Source of the DNA: Syngnathus acus
Lineage: Eukaryota > Chordata > Actinopteri > Syngnathiformes > Syngnathidae
NCBI RefSeq assembly: GCF_901709675.1
Contig: NC_051098.1
Location: 4,540,000-4,603,999 of the forward strand
Reading direction: 5' to 3'
DNA: 64,000 nt
Shown: piece by piece, positions 1 to 8,896 of the stretch
Numbering within the stretch: position 1 is the first letter of the stretch
How the letters are laid out: each line of letters starts with the position of its first letter
Notes under the pieces: model-generated
Database searches by the model: none
What the model was told of the DNA's origin: nothing
What the model saw: only the letters and a program-made list of their open reading frames with translations
Made by a program: the position numbers and the translations under genes

Positions 1-209
1 GCATGCGCAGTGATACTGACCGGCAGAATAACATCCGGTTGTTCCCAAAGATGATCTTTTTTCTGAAATAATTTTACGTTTACGGACTTAAGTAGGAGTC
101 AAAATTTGGGTGCGTATTATACATGGGTACAGGCTTTTTTCCAGCATCAACATGCCATTTTTAGGGTGCGTATTATACATGGGGGTGCATTATACATGGA
201 AAAAAACGG
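1..209 (-). mobile_element. Family A TIR transposon, one end, cut by window edge
   Basis: The reverse complement of this stretch matches the left ends of the copies at 33886 and 45873: the terminus (positions 191-209), then repeated 'tgtataatacgcaccc'-type blocks, then a 'catgccatttttaggg' block. It ends at 'acggTA', giving a TA flank at 210-211. Short length, TA flank and inverted termini suggest a non-autonomous Tc1/mariner/pogo-like element; that class is an inference. The rest lies outside the window. Confidence 0.75.
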
Positions 210-211
210 TA

Positions 212-771
212 GATCAAAGTGGAAATTTCCTTCCTTCACATACCCGCCGATTCAAATGATCAGGGTCATTATCAAGCTTCTACAGAGCTTGCTGATGACC
301 TGATCACTTGAATCAGGTGTGTTTAGGAGGGACACTTCTAAAACTGGCAGGACAGCAGCTCTCTAAGATCGGACTTCGCTACCCCTGAGTTAGATAAGTG
401 CAGCTGCATTATTTTCCTTTTTTAAAGATCCACATACCAGGAATGTATAATTTTTAGATTGTCTTTAATGCTGTCAAATTTTCCTAAAGTGTAAATTTAC
501 ATCAGGCATTTTGTTGTTGTTTTGCATAGAGGCCCGCATATAGTGTGTATTTGAGTAACACCAACATCACATTGGCAGGATACTGTTTGTATGATCTGTC
601 GGTTGACACTGCAGTCACACTGATCACAAATACATTCAAACGTACTAGCAAATACGCTGAGACGTGCTTGCAAATACGTTCAAATGTACTTGGAGTTAAA
701 ATCCCCAAATGTAGCATTTTTCTCATAATGCCACAGGGTACTTGTGCGAGTAAATAGTAAAAGTATTTAAA
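212..771. other. Non-coding stretch with degenerate MITE remnant
   Basis: At about 251-372 there is a decayed relative of the palindromic hAT MITE found at 8058-8269: it shares 'gattcaaatgatcag', 'gcttgctgatgacctgat' and 'tgaatcaggtgtgt'. From about 600 it enters the inverted-repeat arm described separately. I see no coding signal. Confidence 0.45.
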
Positions 772-773
772 TA

Positions 774-1942
774 CCGTAATTTTCGAACTAAAAGTCGCTC
801 CGGAATATAGGTCGCATTAGCTATAAAATGCACAATAACGTGAAAAAAAAAACATATATAAATCGCTCCGGAGCATAAGTCGCATTTTGGGGGGAAATGT
901 ATTCGACAAAATCCAACACCAAGAACAGACATGAACGAGCAACTAACAGGCTAAACGATAGGTATGCTTGCACTTCAAAATATTCCACAGGCCCATATAA
1001 CGATATATAAATTAGATATCAAAGAACTATTATATAAGCAATAATATTATCAAACTATCTGTGCACTCTAAATCGTTAAATCCATCGATCAAATTCCTCG
1101 TCCTTTGTCAACAACGCCGCGCGTGCGCCCTGACGTCAGCCTCGTCGTTATTCCACAGATCTAGTATATAACTATATTGTAGCGTTAACAAAGTACAAGG
1201 AAAGACATGGGTTTGGTAAACGGCTCTTTATTTAACAAAACAAACTTCCAGGCGTGTGGCGGCGTGTGGCGGCGTGGACGTCCAGCCACGGAGGTGGAAG
1301 AGAGATCCATAGAATAGGACCGGGCGTGTGTAAAAGCCATGACCGAGCCCCATCCACCGTCCTCGGACAGCCCCCCGGCCGAGCGCCGGCCCCCGACTTC
1401 TATCCACAGAGGTGAAAGAGAGCTCCGTAGAGTAGGACCGGGCGTGCGTAAAAGCCATGTCCGAGCCCCATCCACCATCCCTGGACAGCCACCCGGCCGA
1501 GCGCCGGCCCCCGACTTCAATCCACGGAGGTGAAAGAGAGCTCCGTAGAGTAGGACCGGGCGTGCGTAAAAGCCATAATAGTTTTTCAAACCTTCTGTGT
1601 CACTTCAAATCCTTAAATCCTTCAAACTCTTCGTCCTCCGTGTCACTTAGAAACAAAGCCGCTAATGATGCCGGTAGTACGTGGGGCCCTTCGTCATCTT
1701 CGTCATCCCGTGATCAATCTTTGTCCTTTTTGTAAACAACCGCCACGCCGCGTCGCGCTGCTGACGTCACTTGAAATTCAAATTACAGTAATCCCTTGCT
1801 ACATCGTGGTTCGTTTATCGCGGTTTCACTTTGTTTTTTTGAAAATCTTTGAAAAAACCCCACATATAAGTCGCTCCTTATTATAAATTGCCCCCCACCC
1901 AAACTATGAAAAAAAACGCGACTTATAGTCCGAAAATTACGG
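774..1942 (+). mobile_element. Family B TIR transposon copy 1
   Basis: A 1169-bp element with termini 'CCGTAATTTTCGAACTAAAA' and its inverse 'tagtccgaaaattacgg', flanked by TA (772-773 and 1943-1944). Subterminal blocks of the type 'aagtcgctccggaata' occur at both ends. It contains a 118-bp tandem array and an internal stretch (about 1786-1829) resembling a Tigger-type terminus ('cagtaatcccttgctacat'). No transposase frame is present, so it is non-autonomous. A second copy lies inverted at 50945-52150. Its TA target and terminal style resemble Tc1/mariner-pogo MITEs, but the superfamily is an inference. Confidence 0.8.
1256..1580. repeat. 118-bp tandem repeat inside family B copy 1
   Basis: The block 'gaggtgRaagagag' recurs at 1291, 1409 and 1527, exactly 118 bp apart, so there are nearly three units (the last is partial). 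The unit is GC-rich and contains 'gaccgggcgtgcgtaaaagc'. A shorter 10-bp repeat ('ggcgtgtggc') precedes it at about 1256-1280. Copy 2 of the element carries two units, so unit number varies between copies. Confidence 0.85.
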
Positions 1943-1944
1943 TA

Positions 1945-3103
1945 CGCATTATTACCCTATAATGCACCGGTGGAAGTAAATAGCCCGTTGCATGATAGGG
2001 AACCATGCCGAACAAAAATCATGCACTGGATCCACAGTAAAACCATAACATTTTGAATAAAGGTTTTTACTTGGTTATTATTTTAACATGCAGTATTAGT
2101 ATAATGTTGGGCAAATGCTTACAACAAAATAACGTTTTAACTCACGCTTGCACAAGACAATACCAGGTGGTATCAAGGGGAAAATGCTACGTTTGTAGCA
2201 TGTAGCTTTGAACATATTTGCGAGTAGGTTTGAACGTATTTGCAAGTATGTATTTGTGAGTATGTTAAAATGTATTTAAATACGTTAGAACATACTTGCA
2301 ATGATTACACCCCATTGGCAGCTACACGTTTGTGTAGAAAAGCTACTTGGTGTAGGTCCTTGTTGATAGTTGATTGATGAATAATTTCTTAACACATCAC
2401 AGTTTATAAGGAAATCTGGTTTACGTAAACACATTATTTGATTTTAAATTTCAATTTACACATTTCCAATTGATCATGAAAATAATAGGCAAAAACCATC
2501 ACATTTAGTGCGTTGCTGTGGGTTAATTGCTTACTGGCTGCTATCTTTTCTGCATCTTCTGGATGGCTGCTTCAGCACCTCGAGTGCTTAAAAAAATCTT
2601 CAAATTGCAAAATCATGTTGACGTTACTTAGTTTTAAAAGCCTGCTGTATATACAATGCAGAAAATGCAAAGTCATGTTGATGCATGAATTTGAAGTGAG
2701 CTTAAACCAAAATCCACATTCGTAAGATATACTATTACATTGCATTCCATATTGCATATTACATTTCAGTTATCTTTTCTTTTACATTTCACTGGGGATT
2801 TTGGTACTATTGTCATATGATCTGTTAAATTCCTTACAGTATCTCCATGACTTATATGAATCGCACAAAAATGTTCAACCATAGACAGTCAAAAGAGCCT
2901 ATCACCCTGTCTCTTGTTTAGTTTCAGGAAGACATCACAGCATCTAAAACATGGCAGTGTACAATTTATTTCGCCCCTATGTATTGAAGATATTATTTCT
3001 GGTTTTATATTGTATACTATGTATACATTTATCTAGATGTATAAACTATAAATAAATAAATATTCTGTATATGTGATGGAGGGGCATGTGATGCACATTC
3101 TTT
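1945..3103. other. No recognisable gene
   Basis: AT-rich sequence that begins with the distal arm of the 22-bp inverted repeat (to about 2310). Beyond that I see no coding bias, RNA or transposon. The last 100 bp contain 'aaataaataaata' just before the LTR element. Confidence 0.5.
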
Positions 3104-3108
3104 CAAGG

Positions 3109-3195
3109 TGTCACGACTCGTCCCTGGTTGTTTTATATGTAGGTTGTCATTGTTTCTGTCCGCGTCTGTGGACTCGCCCCTCCCTTCCTGTGACA
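3109..3195 (+). repeat. 5' LTR of copy 1, internally deleted
   Basis: Matches the first ~80 bp of the intact LTR at 26440, then jumps to the terminal 'tgtgaca'. The middle part, including the AATAAA, is missing. It is followed by 'gaatgatccgacc', the same internal start as copy 2. Confidence 0.8.
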
Positions 3196-3225
3196 GAATG
3201 ATCCGACCCTCACAGCGACCAGCGC

Positions 3226-4300
3226 TTGGACCTTCCTCCATCAGCTCCCGCTCCGACGCCCGATCCACGTCCGTCGTCCGAGCATGTTCCAGCGCCATGG
3301 GCTTCGCTGCCGCCATCAGACCTTGCTCCAGCGACGCTGGACTCACGGCCGCCATCGGAGTTCCTCCCGGCGCCATCGGCGCCGCGACCGTCATCGGACT
3401 TCGCTCCCGCGTCGCCGGACCTGCGGCCGCCATCGGAGTGCCTCCCGGCGCCATCAGACTCGCGGCCGCCACCGGGCTCCACCCCATCGTTGCGGGACCC
3501 GCGGGCGTCGCCAGATTCCAAGCCAGCTGCGCCGGACCCGCAATCGTCCCTGGCTCCACTCCCACTGCTGCGGCGCGTGGTGGCTCTTGCTGCTGCCACA
3601 GCTCCGAATGCCGCTGATCGCGGTCCGGACTTTCAAATGCCGCTGATCGCGGTCCGGACTTTCAAATGCCGCCGATTGCAGCGATGACTTTTGTATGCCG
3701 CCCGAGTGCGGCTCTGTGCCCCAAGTTGCCGCCCGAGTGCGGTTCTGTTCCCCAAGTTGCTGCCCGAGTGCGGTTCTGTCCCCCAAGTTGCTGCCGATTG
3801 CGGTTCAGGTCCCCAGTGTGTGCCGCGATTGTGGCCCTGGGCCCCTGAACGCCGCCGAGTGCAGTTCTGTCCCCCAAGTTGTTGCCGATTGCGGTTCAGG
3901 TCCCCAGTGTGTGCCGCGATTGTGGCCCTGGGCCCCTGAACGCCGCTGAGTGCAGTTCTGTCCCCCACGTTGCTGCCGATTGCGGTTCAGGTCCCCAGTG
4001 TGTGCCGCGATTGTGGCCCTGGGCCCCTGAACGCCGCCGAATGCAGTTCTGTTTCCCCGGGTTGCCGCCGATTGCGGTTCTGTCCCCGAGTGTCCGACAA
4101 TTGCGGTTCTGTCCCCGAGTTGCCGCCGATTGCGGTTCTGTTTCCCCGAGTTGCCGTCGAGAGCGGTTGTTTCCCCAGTCGCCGCCGAGCGCGGTTCACA
4201 CTTTATCACAGACCAGTGGGGTCGTCTGGACTGGTGCGCGTCCCCCCCCCCGCCCCCCCCCCCGCGTGCCCTGTGGGGGGTTGGTCTTTTGGGACGTCGG
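3226..4300. repeat. Internal tandem repeats of LTR element copy 1
   Basis: The first half is an approximate repeat of a Pro/Ser-coding unit. In the second half a 91-bp unit containing 'gattgcggttcaggtcccc' recurs at 3796, 3887 and 3978. It is followed by ~30-bp variants of 'ccgattgcggttctgtcccc'. Copy 2 lacks the 91-bp tier and keeps the ~30-bp tier, so the array has expanded or contracted independently. Confidence 0.8.
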
Positions 4301-4328
4301 GAGCCGTCCCTTGTGGGGGGGGGGGTTC

Positions 4329-4576
4329 TGTCACGACTCGTCCCTGGTTGTTTTATATGTAGGTTGTCATTGTTTCTGTCCGCGTCTGTGTACTCGCCCC
4401 TCCCTTCCTGTGTCAATGTCACTCTGTCTTTTTGTTTCACGTCTGTTCAGTTTCTGTTGTTGGTTTTGTTAGTCAGTTACGTCAGTCTACCGAGTCTGTT
4501 AGTTTGTTTTCATCAATAAACCCTGGTCCAAGCTGCACTTGGTCGCGCTGCTCCATTTCCACTCCGATCCGTGACA
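4329..4576 (+). repeat. 3' LTR of copy 1
   Basis: 248 bp, TG...CA, with 'caataaaccctggtccaag' as the likely polyadenylation region near the 3' end. It lacks the 'actcacaatcaacgttctaa' section present in copy 2. Confidence 0.85.
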
Positions 4577-4665
4577 CAAGGCACTTATTCGCAGCATATC
4601 TATGCATTTTGTCTTTCAATCATTCAAGTGCACACATTCACAATCACACACATAACATGTGCAGT

Positions 4666-4683
4666 ACAGCTTATGCAGACCAA

Positions 4684-4714
<31 letters not shown>

Positions 4715-4742
4715 TGGTCTGCATAAGCTGTAAGCTGCATAG

Positions 4743-4776
<34 letters not shown>

Positions 4777-4800
4777 CTATATATATACTATATATGCTAT
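4666..4800. repeat. AT microsatellite inside a perfect palindrome
   Basis: The arm from 4666 ('acagcttatgcagaccaata') is repeated inverted up to 4731, around an (AT)n core, so it can form a long hairpin. A second (AT)n tract with 'actatatatac' variants follows to about 4800. Confidence 0.9.
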
Positions 4801-5301
4801 AACACCCAGTCTTCCAAAAAACATGAATGAGAGTATATTTGACATCTCATCACTAACGCACGCTCAATTGAGGCATGACTGCTGATGAAAACAGATTCAT
4901 TCATCCATTTAAAAATTATGTTTTGTCAAGCAACCTCATACCAGCTGCACTGTGAAAACACACCATTCAAAGCTGGCACAAAATACTAGCACTTTTTTCA
5001 GAGATGAGTCTAGACACCCATTATTGCAGAAAATAAATGTGTGATTTGGTTTTAATTTTAATATTGCAGTAAGGTAAACTGAGAATTGTGGATTTAGCTT
5101 GAGAAATAAAAATAATAACAAAGTGTATAAATATGTAAATTATAAAAACATTTACATCATCCTCATGATCTCAATGTGCTACAATACATCAGAAAAGATA
5201 AAACTAGAAACTAATTAAACTATTTTTCTATAAAGGTGTGTTGTCGAGCCTTCAAAACCAAAACAAAACAAAACAAAAAAACACCCACATTCTGTGGTGC
5301 C
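4801..5301. other. No recognisable gene
   Basis: AT-rich sequence with a short (AAAAC)n run at about 5258-5280. Nothing else can be supported. Confidence 0.5.
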
Positions 5302-5604
5302 CTTAGTTCTTAACCTTTTTCCTTGTTCGCACCCCATTCAATTCACCAACCAGTTCTCGCACGCCTAACCCTAAATAATTATTATAATAACAATTGGTTT
5401 ACTTTACAGCTATAAGGCTTAATTAGCATTATCCCTAATGCCAATTAACACAATGACTTCTTGATTTCCAGAATTTTTCACTTTTTTCGGTTACCCGACC
5501 ATTATCCCTGAAAATTTGTAAATTTCCCCCAAGGTATCCTCGCATCCCCTAGGAAGCATTCTCGCACCCCTAGGGGGTGTGAGCACCCCCGGTTAAGAAC
5601 CACT
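5302..5604. mobile_element. hAT-like MITE, degenerate
   Basis: The right terminus 'ggttaagaaccactg' is the inverse of the common hAT start CAGTGGTTCTTAACC, and the left side carries 'agttcttaacctttttcc'. Both halves contain 'cgcacccc' motifs. No clean 8-bp target duplication is found, so the boundaries are approximate. Confidence 0.5.
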
Positions 5605-5639
5605 GCCTTAGATGGTCCAGGAGAACATTCCGCAGACTG

Positions 5640-5704
5640 AGAGCGGTGGCGCAGAAGGCACAGCGGTGGAGCAGAAGGCACAGCGGTGGAGCAGAAGGCG
5701 TGGT
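5640..5704. repeat. ~20-bp tandem repeat, three units
   Basis: Three tandem units of 'gcggtggagcagaaggcaca' type. Within non-coding sequence next to the L2 remnant. Confidence 0.85.
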
Positions 5705-5719
5705 TGTTCATTGTTCAAA

Positions 5720-6110
5720 ACTTAGTCCTCAGAGGCTGGAGATGGTTGGCCAGTGCAGAGTGGAGGTGGGGTGTGAGAAAATAGCAGCTAAGAGTTTCCT
5801 GAGGTACAGGGAGCAGTGCCATTGAGGCACTGATAGGACAGCAGAGCCTTTAAATTCTTTCCTTTGTTGAACAGGAAGCCAGTGGAGGGATTTATGAATG
5901 GGTGTGATGTGATGGTACTTCCGCATTCCCATCAGGAACCTGGCAGTGCTGCTTTGTATATACTGCAGCTACGGAATGTATTTGTTGGGGATCCAGAGTT
6001 TTGCCATGTTTCTGAAGTGAAAGGAGGTTTTGCAGAGGTATTTGATATGAAGCTCAAAAGCCAAGTGAAGGTCCATTTGATACCAAGGTTAGTGACTGGA
6101 AAATGAGAGG
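5720..6110 (-). pseudogene. L2-type LINE remnant, reverse transcriptase C-terminal side
   Basis: The minus strand reads HITPIHKSLHWLPVQQRKEF at about 5860-5920, the characteristic C-terminal motif of L2/CR1-group LINE polyproteins. Decayed flanking sequence follows. It lies in the same orientation as the endonuclease pieces at 8280-12476, so all may belong to one old copy spread out by later insertions and deletions. That linkage is an inference. Confidence 0.7.
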
Positions 6111-6486
6111 TGACTGTTATGGCCAGAAAACATGATGCCGGTGATGGAGGACGACCGGCTCTAGTGTTGGGAGCTTTGAGATTTGCTATCGTATTTGAGC
6201 TATTGAGTCGTCCATGCCTTGGTCTCCTCCAGGTAGGTGGTAATATAGGATAAGGGCGGGGCTGCAGAGGGGGGCAGATTTGCTAAACGGTATCAAATAC
6301 TTTGGCATGAGAGGTCAAAAAGACTAGTGAATGGTGAGCCAGCATCTGCTGTCATCAACAGCTTTTTTATGACCCTGACCGTAGAGACTCCAAAGTGAGG
6401 CGATTGTGGAGTTCAGCAGCAACAACACTTTTCACTTTACTCTGTACCCTGCCTGATAAAAAGCAAGACTTGCCCACTTTAATGTC
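6111..6486. other. No recognisable gene; possibly decayed L2 interior
   Basis: Lies between L2-like pieces of the same orientation. I could not read conserved reverse-transcriptase motifs here. Confidence 0.35.
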
Positions 6487-6491
6487 CACTA

Positions 6492-7854
6492 TGTCACGGA
6501 ACAGAGACAGGGCTACCAAGTGCAGCACAATCCTTTATTGAAAAAGGGGGAAAGGGGAAGTGGAACGCTGGACCTGCGGTCTGGCTGGCGTGGCTGAGCA
6601 GCAGAGCACAGCGCGTAGTCGTAGTCGGAGGCAGGCAGGCAGGTGGTCGAGGCAGGCGGCGATCAGAAGCGTGGTCGAAGGACGAGCAAGTAGTCAGGGG
6701 CAGGCGGCGATCAAAACGTGGTCAGTCAGTTTCAAGATTCAAGATTCAAGAGTTTTTATTCGCCATGTTTGAGCGTGCCAAACAAGGAATTTGACTTCGG
6801 TAAAACACACCCTCTGTTCAACATATAGGTGACTAACAACACTCAGGACATGTGAATAATGGCAAAAATAGTGTAGACAAATTCAAAAGGTGTGAAGAGC
6901 AGGATGTTATTGCACAGTAATGCCTCTGAGACTCTATGAGTGGTGTGAGTTCATCAGAGCAACAGCCTGGGGGAAGAAGCTGTCTCGGTGTCTGCTGGTT
7001 TTGGCGTACCGAGCTCTATAACGCCGTCCGGAGGGGAGTAGTTCAAACAGACTGCAACCTGGGTGAGAAGGGTCTGTAGAGATGTTCCTTGCACGTTTCC
7101 TGGTCCTGGACAGGTACAAGTCTTGGATAGATGGGAGGTTGATTCCAATGATCTTTTCTGCAGTCCTGATTGTCCGTTGCAGTCTGTGCTTGTCTTGTTT
7201 GGAGGCTGATCCAAACCAGACAGTGATGGAGGTGCAGAGGACAGACTGGATGATGGCAGTGTAGAAGGTCTTCAGAAGCTCTCGTGGCAGGTTGAACTTC
7301 TTGAGCTGTCTCAGGAAGTACAGCCTCTGCTGGGCCTTCTTCCGGACAGAGTCTATGTGGCCGGTCCATTTCAGGTCCCGAGAGATTGTGGTTCCCAGGA
7401 ACTTGAAGGTGTCTGTGGAGAGAATAGTATTACTGCGGATAGTGAGGGGTAAAAGTGGTGAAGGGTCTCGCCTGAAATCCACTGTCATCTCCACGGTCTT
7501 GAGCGGGTTCAGCTCCAGATGGTTTTGGTTGCACCACTGGACCAGCCGCTCCACCTCCTGTCTGTACGCAGTCTCATCACCGTCCTGGATCAGTCCGATG
7601 AGAGTGGTGTCGTCTGCATACTTCAGGAGCTTCACAGGAGAGTCATCTGAGGAGAAATTTACGGAAGCAGTTGGCAACAGAGATCGTTCCGGGGACAAAA
7701 AAGGCAGTGGTGTCACGGGCAGGGTAAGTAGACGAACTGACAACCACTGGCAGAATACAGAGAGGTTAAGTAGGGGACCTAACGAGCTGTAGCAGGTGCT
7801 GGCAATTCCTCGATCAGGGCTTGGCTGGAAGTCAGGTGACGCAGGAACGTGACA
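6492..7854 (-). mobile_element. Solo LTR split by a LINE insertion
   Basis: On the minus strand the sequence begins TGTCACGTTCCTGCG (ending at 7854) and finishes TTCCGTGACA (at 6492). It is flanked by a 5-bp duplication CACTA (6487-6491 and 7855-7859). 'caataaagg' and 'gtgctgcacttggtag' near its 3' end resemble the LTR polyadenylation region of the 3109 element, but the sequence is a different family. Without the LINE it is about 430 bp. No internal region remains, consistent with LTR-LTR recombination. Confidence 0.8.
6730..7655 (-). pseudogene. 5'-truncated LINE, reverse transcriptase C-terminal third
   Basis: A minus-strand open frame ends at 6934. It contains the reverse-transcriptase box YADDTTLIGLI (near 7610), then FKFLGTTI, KKAQQRLYFLRQLKKF, SVLCTSITVWFG and [15 protein letters not shown]. 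These match the second half of the proteins at 8903 and 41192. The 3' end lies at 6730 with a (TTGAATC)n-type tail. The 5' junction, inside the solo LTR at about 7655, is approximate. It lacks endonuclease and the first RT motifs, so it cannot move itself. Jockey/CR1/L2/Rex1 group; the exact clade is uncertain. Confidence 0.85.
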
Positions 7855-8057
7855 CACTACCTTTGGCTCAATTAACCCAATATTATCATTTCCAACTGCC
7901 TCCAGTCTACAATTGGGACTTGCATATACATATGTCATGACAAAGAGAAAGGTTTATGATGTTCGTGATCATTGGAATTATTTCATAGGAGTATAATTTT
8001 CCGAGGGCTGAAGGAAATGTATAGTTCAGCGTGGCAGAAGTGCTGGAGGGTATAGAG

Positions 8058-8269
8058 CAGGGGTCACCAACTCCGGTCCTCAAGGGCGCCAATCCAGCCT
8101 GTTTTAGGTGCAGCCCTGCAACACACACCTGATTCAAATGATCAGCTCATCAGCAAGCTCTATTAAGGCTGATAGCGATCCTGATTATTTGAATCAGGTG
8201 TGTTGCAGGGGGGATACATCTAAAACAGGCTGGATTGGCGCCCTTGAGGACCGGAGTTGGTGACCCCTG
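8058..8269. mobile_element. Palindromic hAT MITE with perfect 8-bp target duplication
   Basis: 212 bp, almost entirely an inverted repeat: it starts CAGGGGTCACCAACTCCGGT and ends with the inverse. The flanks GTATAGAG (8050-8057 and 8270-8277) are identical. It has no coding capacity and is inserted in the L2 remnant region. Confidence 0.95.
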
Positions 8270-8896
8270 GTATAGAGAGTAGGATGGGAAGGTGTCTGGA
8301 CAAGTGGGAGTGGATATTCTCACCTTTCATCCCCTCCTCCTGGAAAGTGTCCAAGTTAAGTGGGGGTTGGAGGTGATTTATGGTGGAGAAAAGTTGCTTG
8401 AAGTCTCCAGGGATACAACAGGGATATAACAGAGATTGTGTATCACTGAGGAGCTTATTTAAGGTGTTTTGATGATCTTTGTAGGCACCTTTGAGAACAG
8501 TAAGGGTCATGTCTTTATAAGCAGCTTTTAAAAACATGTCCTGGTCTCTTCATTTTCCGCAGTTCAGTGGTATACAATGGGGACGTGCATGAAAAGTGAA
8601 TTGGCAGAGAGATGCTGGAGGCGAATGGTCTGTGTATGTTTTTGAGGTTCTGGAAATTGATGCCTCTTTTTGGTTTACTGAGGGGGAACAAAGTTCCTAT
8701 TTTCATCGCAATGGGCTTATGGTCAGACATGCCGAGATCGCATACTAGGAGGTTATTGATGAAGGCAGTTTGTAATAATCAGATGGAGGTTAAGGCCCCA
8801 GGGGTGGGTTCGGACATCAATGTGCTGGGTCATGTTGAAGCTGTCCGACAGATGGAAAAAAAATGGCGACACAGTAGGAAGAGGAGGGGTTGTTAA

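Larger units (their letters stand above)
600..2310. repeat. Imperfect inverted arms of a ~22-bp degenerate repeat flanking family B copy 1
   Basis: The left arm (about 600-725) holds tandem variants of 'gcaaatacgttcaaacgtact' and ends in 'gtagcattttt'. The reverse complement of about 2183-2310 has the same unit and the same 'gtagcatttt' boundary. The two arms flank the family B insertion. This may be an older transposon with repeat-bearing termini split by family B; no superfamily can be named. Confidence 0.45.
3109..4576 (+). mobile_element. Non-autonomous LTR retrotransposon, copy 1
   Basis: The element starts TGTCACGACTCG and ends CCGTGACA, with a 5-bp target duplication CAAGG (3104-3108 and 4577-4581). 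The 5' LTR is reduced to 87 bp by an internal deletion; the 3' LTR is 248 bp. Between them is GC-rich sequence with tandem repeats and a long G run (4313-4325) just before the 3' LTR that looks like a polypurine tract. No protease, reverse transcriptase or integrase is visible. One frame from 3226 is an open Pro/Ser/Ala-rich repeat of about 150 codons that may be a relic of a structural protein or simply a by-product of the repeat. The 5-bp duplication suits Ty3/gypsy-like elements. Confidence 0.85.

Noticed and set aside
3029-4519. Many overlapping 100-250 codon frames on both strands, also at 26568-27941
   Set aside because: GC-rich tandem repeats inside the LTR elements leave all frames open; no enzyme motifs. 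Only the Pro/Ser-rich frame is mentioned as a possible relic.
7292-7792. 166-codon plus-strand frame
   Set aside because: Antisense of the LINE at 6730-7655.
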